The notes under the pieces are model-generated. The model worked only from the letters and a program-made list of their open reading frames with translations. It had not been told where the DNA came from and did no database searches. 64,000 bases of DNA from Brevundimonas subvibrioides (GTDB lineage: Bacteria; Pseudomonadota; Alphaproteobacteria; Caulobacterales; Caulobacteraceae): contig NZ_CP114542.1 of assembly GCF_027271155.1 (NCBI RefSeq), positions 2,775,001-2,839,000 of the forward strand, in the 5' to 3' direction. This document shows positions 16,348 through 24,858 of this stretch, piece after piece. Within the stretch, counting starts at the first letter, position 1, and every line of letters starts with the position of its first letter. The translations under genes and the position numbers were made by a program.

Positions 16348-17490
16348 ATGTCTTCAGGCCTGCTCCGCGACGTCTTTATCACCGGAACCGGGGTTTTCCT
16401 GCCCGGTGATCCCGTTGGTGTGGACACGATGGAGGATTTCATCGGCCGCATCGGCGGGCGCAGCTCGGCCGTGGGTCGCCGGGCGCTGCGGTGGAACGGG
16501 GTCGAGACGCGCCACTATGCCCTGACGCCCGACGGCCGGCCGCTGCACTCCAACGCCTCGATGACGGCGGCGGCGACGAAGGCCGCGCTGGAGAACGCGG
16601 GCCTGTCGATCGGCCAGCTGGGTCACCTCGCCACGGCCACCACCCAGGGCGACTATATCGTCCCCGGCCACGCCAGCGCGGTGCATGCGGAACTCGGTGC
16701 CGGACCGATCGAGATCGCCAGCTACCAGTCCGTCTGCGCCTCCGCCCTGATGGCGGCCAAGGGGGCATGGCTGCAGGTCCTGGCCGGAGAGGCCGAGGTC
16801 GCGGCCTCGGCGGCGGGGGAATTCAGCTCTCGCTGGTTCCGGCCGGAATTCTATGAGGGCACGTCGCTGGTCGATGCCAAGGGTCGGGCGCGGGTCGAGG
16901 CGGACTTCCTGCGGTTCACCCTGTCGGACGGCGCGGGGGCGGTGGTCATGGAGCCGAGGCCCCGACCGGACGGCCTGTCGCTGAAGGTCGAGTGGATCGA
17001 CCTTACCTCGCTGGCCGGACGATTCGACCCCTGTATGTGGGCCGGCTCGACCTTTGCGGACCGGGCGGACATGACGAGCGCCTGGAGCCACGCCGGGCCG
17101 GTCGCGGCGCATGCGGCGGGGTCGGTGGCCCTCGTGCAGGATTTCGAGCTGCTGAAGATCGTCATCCGGGCCTGGATCGGGGTCTGGCTGGAAAAGGTCG
17201 ATTCCGGCCGGATCGTCCCGGACGCCGTGGATCACCTGCTGTGCCACTACTCGGCGCGGTCGCTGCGGGACGAGATCGTGTCGGTGCTGAAGAGCACCGC
17301 CGCCATGATACCGGAGGAAAAGTGGTTTTCGAACCTGCCGAGCGTCGGCAACATCGGCGCGGCCTCGATCTGGGTCATGCTGGATGAGTTCATGAGGTCG
17401 GGACGGGCAAGGACCGGCGAGAAGGTCCTGTTGATCGTGCCGGAGAGCGGGCGGGCCATGGTCGGGTTCATGATGTGCGAGGTGGTGTGA
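16348..17490 (+). CDS. Beta-ketoacyl-ACP synthase III (FabH)-like thiolase-fold enzyme
   Basis: This 380-residue thiolase-superfamily protein resembles KAS III. The catalytic triad is readable: Cys130 in YQSVCASALM, His300 in LLCHYSARS and Asn335 in GNIGAAS. KAS III enzymes condense an acyl-CoA or acyl starter with malonyl-ACP; divergent members make ketones, ester precursors or other lipid products. It is longer than FabH (about 325) and not beside fatty-acid genes. Its stop overlaps the next start (TGATG), so it heads a tight three-gene operon with a diiron-like protein and an unknown protein. Confidence 0.85.
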   Translation: MSSGLLRDVFITGTGVFLPGDPVGVDTMEDFIGRIGGRSSAVGRRALRWNGVETRHYALTPDGRPLHSNASMTAAATKAALENAGLSIGQLGHLATATTQGDYIVPGHASAVHAELGAGPIEIASYQSVCASALMAAKGAWLQVLAGEAEVAASAAGEFSSRWFRPEFYEGTSLVDAKGRARVEADFLRFTLSDGAGAVVMEPRPRPDGLSLKVEWIDLTSLAGRFDPCMWAGSTFADRADMTSAWSHAGPVAAHAAGSVALVQDFELLKIVIRAWIGVWLEKVDSGRIVPDAVDHLLCHYSARSLRDEIVSVLKSTAAMIPEEKWFSNLPSVGNIGAASIWVMLDEFMRSGRARTGEKVLLIVPESGRAMVGFMMCEVV

Positions 17491-18173
17491 TGGCGGACGG
17501 AACACGCGTGGACGACCAGGTCGCGGACACCCTGCGCAAGCTGGCTGTGGTCTTTGCCGACTTCGAACAGCGGCTGGAGGCGACGCCGCTGATCAGGAAG
17601 CTGACGCGCGGCCGGTTCGAGCTGGCCGACTATCAGCTGTTCCTGATCAATCTGCGCCAGCAGGTGAAGGACGGCGCATTGTGGATGAGCCGTGCAGCGT
17701 CGAACATCGGCGAAACGCATCTGGAGCTGCGCTCGACCCTGATGCGCCATGCGGTGACCGAGCATCGCGACTTTCGCCTGCTGGAGGCCGACTTCGTCTG
17801 TTCCGGAGGTGAGGTCGAGGTGATCCGCTCGGCCCCCAAGAACGTGGGTTCCGAGGCCATCTCGGCCTGGATGTTCCACGAGGCGTCCAGGCCCGATCCG
17901 TTCGGCCTGCTGGGAGCCATGTTCATCATCGAAGGGCTGGGCTCGATCAAGGCCGCGCCCTGGGGCCGACTGGTCAAGGAGCGGCTGGCGCTGCCGGACG
18001 AGGCGGTGCGGTTCCTGCTGTACCACGGCGAGAATGACGCGGAGCATATGCGCGAGTTCGAGGAGATGCTGCGGATGGTCCTGCCTGACGCCGCCGTGGC
18101 CGAGCGGATCGTCATGACGGCCCGGGTCACCGCCCGCCTGTATGCCCTGCAGATCGAGGAGATTGCCGCGTGA
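17490..18173 (+). CDS. Haem-oxygenase-like diiron (HDO) family protein
   Basis: This 227-residue all-helical protein belongs to the iron-containing redox enzyme/TenA-PqqC-CADD fold. Candidate metal ligands are the HAVTEH segment (87-92), Glu148 in FIIEGLG, and His179-x3-Asp183-x2-His186 in YHGENDAEH. The last trio has the same spacing as His174, Asp178 and His181 of Chlamydia CADD, as I recall them. HDO proteins include UndA (fatty acid to 1-alkene), SznF-type N-oxygenases and CADD. Paired with a KAS III-like enzyme, a fatty-acyl substrate is plausible. Its start and stop overlap both neighbours. Confidence 0.8.
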   Translation: MADGTRVDDQVADTLRKLAVVFADFEQRLEATPLIRKLTRGRFELADYQLFLINLRQQVKDGALWMSRAASNIGETHLELRSTLMRHAVTEHRDFRLLEADFVCSGGEVEVIRSAPKNVGSEAISAWMFHEASRPDPFGLLGAMFIIEGLGSIKAAPWGRLVKERLALPDEAVRFLLYHGENDAEHMREFEEMLRMVLPDAAVAERIVMTARVTARLYALQIEEIAA

Positions 18174-19129
18174 GCCTGTCTGACGGCGGAGACGCGGCCG
18201 GCTGGAAGGCCGATCCGTTCGACGCGCGCCGCTATGACGCGAACGATCCCGACCCGTGGCTGGCACTGTATCTCGATCACTCCCTGCCGATCGATCCGCA
18301 GGCCAAGCGGGCGCTGCTGCTGGGGGCGCGGTCGTGGTCGCGGCGATGGCTGTTCCCGGTCAGTCGCCCGGTGGTCTTCCTGTTCTTTTGCGTCGTGAAG
18401 GTTCTGCGGGCCATCTCGCCGCGCTATCCCAATCTGAACGGCCTGCTGCACAGGTCCATCCACTGGGGGCTGCGGATCTTCGGATCGCCGGAGTGCAACA
18501 CCCTGATCCTGCGCCACTTCCATGTCGGGACCGAGCTGCTGGCCTTCCTGAAGGCCAATTCCGGGGTCGATCCGGCGCTGGTGAAGACGGTGCCGCTAAA
18601 GCCTCTGACGCTGAAGGATCTGGAGGACAATGTCTTCCTCCAGCACGACCTGAACATCTTCAACTTCATCATCGAGCTGAACATGGCGCTGCGGGCCGCG
18701 GGCAAGGAGATCACCCCGCCCGAGCGGGTCGACTTCTCCATGTTGTCAGACATCGAGCCGGCGTTCGAAACCTTCCCGACCGGACCGCTGAACCGGATCG
18801 ACATCCAGACGGCAGTGGAGTTCTACACGCCCCTATATGCCCTGATGCTGCCCCGCGCCGACTTCATGCGGGCCAGCCATTCGCTGCAGCTGGACGAGAT
18901 CGTCGGTATCTATATCGGGCGGATCCTGGGCACCGACTACCACATGCATTTCGTCAAGAACGGGCATCCTCTGGTGACGCTGTCGACGCTGCAGGCCGGG
19001 TTCCGGCTGATGATGCACGGGCTGGACTGCGAGGCCATGCACGGCTGGCTGCGGGTGCTGAAAGCCCGTCAGGAGGCGGGGCTGCCGCTGGATCCGCGCG
19101 ATCCCACGGGTGGGCCGGAGCTGGCCTGA
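18170..19129 (+). CDS. Uncharacterised protein, third gene of the KAS III-HDO operon
   Basis: I do not recognise this 319-residue family. One hydrophobic segment (about residues 60-78, FPVSRPVVFLFFCVVKVL) suggests membrane association. Histidine- and acid-rich stretches (LILRHFHVGTELLAF, VFLQHDLNIFNF, HMHFVKNGHP) could bind metal or an acyl substrate. Start is GTG 18170, overlapping the HDO stop (GTGA), so translation is probably coupled. The 3' end overlaps the convergent TyrA-like gene by 61 nt. A role with the two upstream enzymes is inferred from gene order only. Confidence 0.75.
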   Translation: MSLSDGGDAAGWKADPFDARRYDANDPDPWLALYLDHSLPIDPQAKRALLLGARSWSRRWLFPVSRPVVFLFFCVVKVLRAISPRYPNLNGLLHRSIHWGLRIFGSPECNTLILRHFHVGTELLAFLKANSGVDPALVKTVPLKPLTLKDLEDNVFLQHDLNIFNFIIELNMALRAAGKEITPPERVDFSMLSDIEPAFETFPTGPLNRIDIQTAVEFYTPLYALMLPRADFMRASHSLQLDEIVGIYIGRILGTDYHMHFVKNGHPLVTLSTLQAGFRLMMHGLDCEAMHGWLRVLKARQEAGLPLDPRDPTGGPELA

Positions 19130-19884
19130 GGCGTGGTTCCGTCGTCGAGGTCGGCCCGGGCCCGCGCCGCAAGATCGAAGAAGCGGTTACGAACCCCGGC
19201 CGCATAGGGGTTCTCGCGTTCGATCGCACGAAACACGGCGGGCGAATCGTAGCGGACCATTTCGACGGCCTGCATGATCCGCTCGAAGCTGGTGGTGGTC
19301 ATCCGCGTCGGCAGGGGCTCCATCGACAGCAGGACGCGCGAGATCAGATGCGTCAGGCCCTGGACGACGGCCGCCTCGCGGTCGTGATCCTCGGGCGAGA
19401 CGATGAAAACCTTCAGCTTCAGGGCCTGGCGGCAGAAGGCGGCGACGCGGCGGGCGATGCGGTCGCCGCGCACCGGGCAGACGGCGATGCGAAGCCCCGC
19501 GATGCCGTCCCGCGCGCTCTGCGGCCCGAACAGGGGGTGGGTCCCCACGGCCTGGACGCGGGCGGGCAGGTGCTCGGCCATCAGGCGGGCCGGGCCGACC
19601 TTGACCGAGCCCACATCGACGACCAGCGCGCCGTCCTGCAGGTCGGGCCCGATGGCCGACAGGGTCTCTGCCAAGGCCTCGACCGGGACGGCGAGGATCA
19701 CCACCGGACAGGCGGCGGCCGTGGCCAGGTCGGTCAGGCGAGCCCGGTCGCCCGCCTCCTCCGTGGCCGCCGGGTCATGGGCCAGGACCTCGAACCAGGG
19801 CGACAGGTGCCGGGCGGTCAGGCGGCCGAAGGCGCCATAGCCGATCAGGCCCAGCCGGGGGCGCGCTCCGGCCGGGCCGGTCAC
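19069..19884 (-). CDS. tyrA: Prephenate/arogenate dehydrogenase family protein
   Basis: This 271-residue NAD(P)-dependent dehydrogenase of the TyrA type acts in tyrosine synthesis. The Rossmann motif is LGLIGYGAFGR (residues 11-21). GTHPLFGPQS (around 115-124) is the substrate-binding His region shared by prephenate and arogenate dehydrogenases. VSPEDHDREAAVVQGLTH is also typical. The start overlaps the dihydroorotase stop (ATGA), so it follows pyrC in one transcript. Whether it prefers prephenate or arogenate cannot be told. Confidence 0.82.
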   Translation of the reverse strand: MTGPAGARPRLGLIGYGAFGRLTARHLSPWFEVLAHDPAATEEAGDRARLTDLATAAACPVVILAVPVEALAETLSAIGPDLQDGALVVDVGSVKVGPARLMAEHLPARVQAVGTHPLFGPQSARDGIAGLRIAVCPVRGDRIARRVAAFCRQALKLKVFIVSPEDHDREAAVVQGLTHLISRVLLSMEPLPTRMTTTSFERIMQAVEMVRYDSPAVFRAIERENPYAAGVRNRFFDLAARARADLDDGTTPQASSGPPVGSRGSSGSPAS

Positions 19885-21215
19885 GCGGTCAGGGCTTCCT
19901 GGAAATTGACCGGGCGGCCGTGGGCCGTGCCGATCAGTTCGCCGTCGGACATGACGACCCGTCCGCGCACGATGGTGGCCATGGGCCAGCCGGTCGCCTC
20001 GAAGCCGTCGAAGGGGGTCCAGCCGCAGCGGCTGGCCATGTCCTCATGCCGGATGATCCGTTTCGCCTTGAGATCGACCAGGGTCAGGTCGGCGTCATAG
20101 CCTTCGGCCAGGCGGCCCTTGTTCGCGGTCTGGAACACCCGCTGGGCCCCGGCCGAGGTCAGGTCGACGAACCGCTCCAGCGTCATCTTCCCGTTGGCGA
20201 CATGGGTCAGCATGACCGGCACCAGGGTCTGGACGCCCGGCATGCCGGACGGCGAGGCCGGATAGGGCCGGGCCTTTTCCTCTTTCGTATGCGGGGCATG
20301 GTCGGAGCCGAGCACGTCCACCACGCCCTGATCGATCCCGCGCCACAGGCCGGCGATGTGGGGGGCGTTGCGGATCGGCGGGTTCATCTGGGCATAGCCC
20401 TTCAGCCGCTCATAGGCCTCGTCGCCGTCCAGCGTCAGGTGCTGGGGCGTGGTCTCAACGGTGGCGACGTCCTTGTGATGCGCCAGGAATTCGATTTCCT
20501 CGGCCGTCGAGACGTGCAGGACATGGATGCGCTTGCCCGTCTCCTTCGCCAGCCGGACGAGGCGGCGGGTGCTCATGATCGCGCTTTCGGCGTCGCGCAC
20601 ATCGGTGTGGCTGGTCCAGTCGCCGGGGCGCGCCAGGGGTCGGCGCTCGGCCAGCCGGTATTCGTCCTCGGAATGGAAGGTGGCGCGGCGCGACACGGCG
20701 TTCAGCACCTTTCGCACCCCGTCATCGTCGGCGATCAGCAAATCGCCGGTCGAGGCGCCCATAAAGACCTTGATGCCGCAGCAGCCGGGCAACCGTTCCA
20801 GTTCGCCCAGATGCACGGCGTTGGCGTGGGTGCCGCCGATATAGAAGGCGTGGTCGGTCCACATCCGGTCCCGCGCGCGGGCCAGCTTGTCCTCAAGCGT
20901 GGCGGGGTCCGTCGTGTTGGGTTCGGTGTTCGGCATCTCGAAGACGGCGACGACGCCGCCGAGGGCCGCGGCGCGGGAGCCGGTCTCCAGGTCTTCCTTC
21001 CATTCCAGGCCGGGTTCGCGAAAATGGACCTGGGTGTCGATGACGCCCGGCAGGACCGTCAGACCCGAGGCGTCGATCACCTGGCCCGCCGAGGCCTGCG
21101 ACAGGTCGCCGACGAAGGCGATGCGACCGTCGCGCACGCCCACGTCGGCAGGGCCGCGTCCGGCGTGATTCACCACCTCGCCGCCACGGACGATCAGGTC
21201 ATAGGTCTGGGTCAT
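19881..21215 (-). CDS. pyrC: Dihydroorotase (class I)
   Basis: This 444-residue amidohydrolase performs the third step of pyrimidine synthesis, cyclising carbamoyl aspartate. Metal-site regions are DTQVHFREPG (60-69), KVFMG (with the carboxylated Lys), HVLHVSTAEE and GSDHAPHTKEEK. The first motif has Gln62 where DxHxH enzymes have His, so one metal ligand may differ; I recall similar sequences in other alphaproteobacteria. ATG 21215 is chosen since the family N-terminus starts there. It is upstream of and overlaps the TyrA-like gene. Confidence 0.87.
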   Translation of the reverse strand: MTQTYDLIVRGGEVVNHAGRGPADVGVRDGRIAFVGDLSQASAGQVIDASGLTVLPGVIDTQVHFREPGLEWKEDLETGSRAAALGGVVAVFEMPNTEPNTTDPATLEDKLARARDRMWTDHAFYIGGTHANAVHLGELERLPGCCGIKVFMGASTGDLLIADDDGVRKVLNAVSRRATFHSEDEYRLAERRPLARPGDWTSHTDVRDAESAIMSTRRLVRLAKETGKRIHVLHVSTAEEIEFLAHHKDVATVETTPQHLTLDGDEAYERLKGYAQMNPPIRNAPHIAGLWRGIDQGVVDVLGSDHAPHTKEEKARPYPASPSGMPGVQTLVPVMLTHVANGKMTLERFVDLTSAGAQRVFQTANKGRLAEGYDADLTLVDLKAKRIIRHEDMASRCGWTPFDGFEATGWPMATIVRGRVVMSDGELIGTAHGRPVNFQEALTA

Positions 21216-21368
21216 CGAAGGGTCCGGGTCTGGAAAGGCGGGATCTGAATAGTCTGATTTCGATCGAACGAAAAAAACTAAGTGCACATAGTGCAGACCG
21301 TGCAGCTTGGGCAGCGGGGCTGGAATTGGAAGTCGGGGCCGGTCCGGGAGCCCGTTCGGTCGATTGCC

Positions 21369-22331
21369 TCAGCCCGCCGCCGCATCCCTTGCCAGCAGGC
21401 CCCGCGCCGCCCGCAACACGCGGTCGGCGGGCAGGCCCAGCATGTGGTGGATGTGCTGGTTGAGGCGGGGGTCGATGGCCCTGAACTCCTCCAGCGAACG
21501 TTCGCCGCGCAGGGAGACCCCGTTCCACGGCCCGACACGGGCATCGTCGGACGGGCCGAAGACGCCCACCGAGGGCACGCCGGCCGCGACCGCCAGCTGG
21601 GTCCAGAGGGAGTCCGCCCCGACATAGAGGCTGGCGCGCGACAGGGCGGCGGCGGTCTGGAGCCAGGTCAATTTGCCCTGGAGTTCGATCACCCGGGTCC
21701 GGGGCACCGCCAGGCGGATGGTGTGGGCCAGGTCGCGATCGGCCTCCTCGCCCACGATCATCAGCCGGCCACCGGCGAGGGGGCCGTCCTCGGCCAGAAG
21801 CGGTCCGGCGACCTTGGCATAGCGTTCGGCGGGCCAGCGGGTGCCGATCCAGTCGGTGCCCGGTCCGACCGCCAGGATCGGGGCCGGATCGGGGCCGATC
21901 AGGGCATCGGCGGCGGCGCGGGTGTCCTCGCTGAAGAACAGCCGGGGGGCGGGCACCTGGTCGAGCTGCAGCACCCGGGCGGCGGCCTCCACGGCATGCA
22001 GGCCGGGATGATCGGGGCCACGCACGGCGCGTTTCAGACGACGCAGGCGTTCGGAAAACTTCGTGCCCCGCATGTCGACGATCAGGCCCCAGCGCGTGTC
22101 GCGGACCTGGTTCCACAGACCCAGCCAGTCCCAGCGGGTCGTCCGGTCCAGCACGATCAGACGTTTCAGGCGCGGCGTGTCGGCGAAAAGGGGGGCAGAG
22201 GCCGCAGACCCGACGATCGTGAAATCCGCGTCCGGCAGGCTGTCGACCAGCCAGGCGAGGACGCCCGATGACAGGACGGCGGTCTGGGCGTCGGCCTCGG
22301 CGATGTAGAGAATAGGGAAACGCGCACTCAT
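21369..22331 (-). CDS. Glycosyltransferase family 9 (heptosyltransferase-like)
   Basis: This 320-residue GT-B protein of family GT9 transfers heptose or related sugars to the lipopolysaccharide core from the cytoplasmic face. The C-terminal domain shows the signature SLYVGADSLWTQLAVAAGVPSVGVFGPSD, with shorter recognisable pieces GPGTDW and LQGKLTWLQ. The acceptor and donor are not predictable. It stands alone, divergent from ygfZ. Confidence 0.85.
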   Translation of the reverse strand: MSARFPILYIAEADAQTAVLSSGVLAWLVDSLPDADFTIVGSAASAPLFADTPRLKRLIVLDRTTRWDWLGLWNQVRDTRWGLIVDMRGTKFSERLRRLKRAVRGPDHPGLHAVEAAARVLQLDQVPAPRLFFSEDTRAAADALIGPDPAPILAVGPGTDWIGTRWPAERYAKVAGPLLAEDGPLAGGRLMIVGEEADRDLAHTIRLAVPRTRVIELQGKLTWLQTAAALSRASLYVGADSLWTQLAVAAGVPSVGVFGPSDDARVGPWNGVSLRGERSLEEFRAIDPRLNQHIHHMLGLPADRVLRAARGLLARDAAAG

Positions 22332-22402
22332 GGGTGGACCGTATACGGATTCTCTTGCGGCGGGGGTGGGGCGACGGCGCGACTGGCCCTATCTCTCATG
22401 CC

Positions 22403-23191
22403 ATGACCGATCGCATCGCCCGACTGAACAGCCGCGCCCTGATCCGGGTAAGCGGAGCAGACGCGAAACCGTTCCTGCACAATCTGCTGACCCAGGATGT
22501 CGAAACCCTGACAGACGGCGAGGTCCGGTTCGGGGCCATGCTGTCGCCGCCGGGGCGGCTGCTGTTCGACCTGTTCCTGTGGGGCGAGGCGGGCGGCGTG
22601 GTGCTGGACGTCGCTGCGGACCGGCGCGACACGCTGATCCAGCGGCTATCGATGTACAAGCTCAGGGCCCAGGTCGAGATCGCGGCCGACGATCGGCCGG
22701 TGGTCGCCAGTTGGCCGGGCGTGGCGGCGGGCTTCGTCGCAGATCCCCGCACGGTGGCGATGGGCGGCCGGACGATCGGGGATCACCCGACCGATGCATC
22801 GGAGGCCGATTATGACGCGCATCGCCTGTCGGCCGGCGTACCCGATCCGGCCGCGGATGCGGGGTCGGACCGCACCTATCCGATCGAGGCCAATTTCGAC
22901 CTGCTGAACGGCATCGACTTCGGCAAGGGCTGTTTCGTCGGCCAGGAAACCACCTCGCGCATGAAGCGGCGGGGCGAGATCAAAAAGCGGATGCTGGCCC
23001 TGACCTTCGACGGGCCGCCGCCGGTGCCGGGTGCCGAGGTGCTGAACGGTGAACTGCGCGCGGGCGAGCTCCTGACCGGCCAGGACGGCAGGGCCATGGC
23101 GCTGGTGCGGCTGGACCGGCTGGAGGGCGCGCTGACGGTCAACGGGCGGGCGGTCGCGGTGCAGTGGCCGGGGTGGATGGCGCCAGACTAA
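22403..23191 (+). CDS. ygfZ: YgfZ/GcvT folate-binding iron-sulfur cluster repair protein
   Basis: This 262-residue tetrahydrofolate-binding protein of the YgfZ/IBA57 family helps assemble or repair Fe-S enzymes such as MiaB. The diagnostic motif GKGCFVGQE with the conserved Cys is present (about residues 174-182). The N-terminal half (RVSGADAKPFLHNLLTQDV) matches the GcvT-like fold. The ATG at 22403 fits the family start; an upstream in-frame ATG at 22334 adds a non-conserved extension. Confidence 0.9.
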   Translation: MTDRIARLNSRALIRVSGADAKPFLHNLLTQDVETLTDGEVRFGAMLSPPGRLLFDLFLWGEAGGVVLDVAADRRDTLIQRLSMYKLRAQVEIAADDRPVVASWPGVAAGFVADPRTVAMGGRTIGDHPTDASEADYDAHRLSAGVPDPAADAGSDRTYPIEANFDLLNGIDFGKGCFVGQETTSRMKRRGEIKKRMLALTFDGPPPVPGAEVLNGELRAGELLTGQDGRAMALVRLDRLEGALTVNGRAVAVQWPGWMAPD

Positions 23192-23344
23192 AGGTGCTCT
23201 GTTGCGCCAAGGTGCGAGAAACAGCGACCTTGTCGTCCTGCTGCGGACGACAGAAGCAGACCTATTGACGGACCGCTATGGGTGGGAAGCGGACGTCGGA
23301 TACTGGCTAAATCAACTTCAGTGCGACGAGGGTCGCCGGGCATC

Positions 23345-23752
23345 TCAGGTTGATCTATCGGGCTTCCGCATTTCCGCCCGCCAGCTAAATACAAACACGG
23401 TGAATGTGGCATACATCCACCCTGAAAACGGGATTAGATTAGCCGCAACTAAGGCCCACCGAATGTAAGGTGGCCCAAACCACAACGATTGCCCTGACCA
23501 CTTCTCAATCAGCCAAGAAATTGCCAAAACGACACCAAGGGCGATCGCCCAAGGAAGGCCAGCGGTCGGAGGTGTAGTTGTCAGCCGTCTTACATCGGTC
23601 TTGGCACCGGCCTCGCAAAGCCATCGATGGTATCGTTTTGCGAGCGTGATTAGCATCGTCGTTCTCAGTTCGGCGTCACTGATACCATGCCGCGATATGT
23701 CCGCAACGGGTCGAGAGCAGTCACTCGCTTGCCGCTCAAAAACGACATCCAC
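23345..23752 (-). CDS. Hypothetical membrane protein (orphan)
   Basis: This frame of up to 135 residues has two strong hydrophobic segments (GLPWAIALGVVLAISWLI and WALVAANLIPFSGWMYATF) near the C-terminus and a basic, soluble N-terminal part. I recognise no family. The listed start is GTG 23752, overlapping the upstream gene by 17 nt. An ATG at 23656 would give 103 residues and avoid an overlap with a degenerate repeat copy. Codon and base composition are clearly less GC-rich than neighbours, which suggests recent acquisition. Confidence 0.5.
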   Translation of the reverse strand: MDVVFERQASDCSRPVADISRHGISDAELRTTMLITLAKRYHRWLCEAGAKTDVRRLTTTPPTAGLPWAIALGVVLAISWLIEKWSGQSLWFGPPYIRWALVAANLIPFSGWMYATFTVFVFSWRAEMRKPDRST

Positions 23753-24035
23753 TCAGGTCAGAAATTGGTCGCTTAGATGGGCGTGCCCAAGCGCGGCGGG
23801 TGTGCCCAGCACGCTTGATGCGGTACTCCCTGGCCAACCTCACATGAGCCATTCGAACGGCAACAAGGATCATGAGGATACCGGTCACCGGCATTGCCCA
23901 AGCTTTCCATCCAGTGCCGTAACCTAACAGACCTGCGATTGTGTAGAGGCCGCCGAGGGTCACAAGCGCGAGACAGCCAGTCAATGTCAGGCCATCTCGA
24001 ACCCCTGCCCTGACCAAAATGGGAAAGCGCTTCAT
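23736..24035 (-). CDS. Hypothetical two-helix membrane protein (orphan)
   Basis: This 99-residue protein has two transmembrane helices (about residues 15-37 and 44-62) and a basic C-terminal tail rich in Arg/Lys. No family is recognised. It is followed by, and slightly overlaps, another small membrane protein gene, so the two may be co-expressed. It lies in a lower-GC islet between ygfZ and tag. A palindromic repeat sits just upstream of its ATG. Confidence 0.5.
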   Translation of the reverse strand: MKRFPILVRAGVRDGLTLTGCLALVTLGGLYTIAGLLGYGTGWKAWAMPVTGILMILVAVRMAHVRLAREYRIKRAGHTRRAWARPSKRPISDLSGCRF

Positions 24036-24060
24036 TCCGGAATGCTACACGATCTCGACC

Positions 24061-24088
24061 ATGTCCGCTTTGGGTCGAGAGCGGACAT
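24061..24088. repeat. Palindromic intergenic repeat (GTCCGCT...AGCGGAC)
   Basis: A perfect 9-bp inverted repeat ATGTCCGCT / AGCGGACAT surrounds a 10-nt loop containing GGGTCGA. I recall near-identical elements dispersed in sphingomonad and related alphaproteobacterial genomes. A degenerate copy of the same motif, ATGTCCGC then GGGTCGAGAGC, lies at 23697-23722. Confidence 0.7.
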
Positions 24089-24116
24089 CGGCTTCGCGTA
24101 TCGCTATCCTGAGCGC

Positions 24117-24704
24117 ATGCTCGACTCACAATCACGCTGCGCCTGGTGCGGGACCGACCCGCTTTACGTGGCCTATCACGACACCGAATGGGGCGTGCCC
24201 GAGTATGACGCGCGGGCGCTGTGGGAGAAGCTGGTGCTGGACGGGTTCCAGGCGGGCCTGAGCTGGATCACCATTCTGAAGAAGCGCGAGGCGTTCCGGG
24301 CGGCGTTCGACGGGTTCGATCCCGACCGGGTCGCGGCCTATGGCGAGAACGACCGGGCGCGGCTGATGGCCGACGCCGGCATCGTGCGGTCCGGAGCCAA
24401 GATCGATGCGACGATCCGGGGGGCGAGGGTCTTCGTCGAGATGCGGGACCGGGGCGAGGACTTCGCAGACTGGCTGTGGTCGTTCGTGGACGGGCGGCCG
24501 GTGCAGACCACGCCGTCGACCATGGCCGGGGTCCCGACCCAGACGGACCAGTCCGTGGCGATGTCAAAGGCCTTGAAAGCCAGGGGCTTCAAGTTCTGTG
24601 GCCCCGTGATCGTCTATGCCTTCATGCAGGCCACCGGCATGGTGAACGACCACGTCGCCGGATGCTTCCGGTGCGAGGAAGTTCGGGCGATGGCCGGGTC
24701 GTGA
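24117..24704 (+). CDS. tag: DNA-3-methyladenine glycosylase I (Tag)
   Basis: This 195-residue base-excision repair enzyme removes 3-methyladenine from DNA. The zinc ligands of E. coli Tag align well: Cys8 and His21 ([20 protein letters not shown]) and the C-terminal His/Cys in NDHVAGCFR. The catalytic region [18 protein letters not shown] is conserved. Start ATG 24117 gives the family N-terminus; a longer frame upstream crosses the palindromic repeat. Confidence 0.95.
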   Translation: MLDSQSRCAWCGTDPLYVAYHDTEWGVPEYDARALWEKLVLDGFQAGLSWITILKKREAFRAAFDGFDPDRVAAYGENDRARLMADAGIVRSGAKIDATIRGARVFVEMRDRGEDFADWLWSFVDGRPVQTTPSTMAGVPTQTDQSVAMSKALKARGFKFCGPVIVYAFMQATGMVNDHVAGCFRCEEVRAMAGS

Positions 24705-24728
24705 CCGCTCTGCGTCTTCTTCTCCTCC

Positions 24729-24848
24729 GTGCACCCCGGCGAAGGCCGGGGTCCAGATCACGGTCGCGGGCGGCAGGGATCAGGCACCGGGTCCTCAGAT
24801 CGGCAGACCGTGTTTGCCATCTGGACCCCGGCCTTCGCCGGGGTGCAC
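24729..24848. repeat. Long inverted repeat of the CCCCGGCCTTCGCCGGGG type
   Basis: Two perfectly complementary 30-nt arms (24729-24758 and 24819-24848), each containing the hairpin ACCCCGGC-GAAG-GCCGGGGT, are separated by 60 nt. Each arm can fold alone, or the pair can form one long stem. The right arm ends 10 nt before the rnhB ATG. The element looks like a dispersed REP-like repeat and may also terminate or buffer tag transcription. Confidence 0.8.
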
Positions 24849-24858
24849 GGTGAGGGGG

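Noticed and set aside
23202..23468. 88-codon plus-strand frame in the low-GC islet
   Set aside because: It overlaps the better-supported membrane protein gene on the other strand and shows no hydrophobic or domain pattern.
24729..24848. Possible CRISPR array from the repeated arms
   Set aside because: There are only two arms, inverted rather than direct, with a single spacer and no cas genes.
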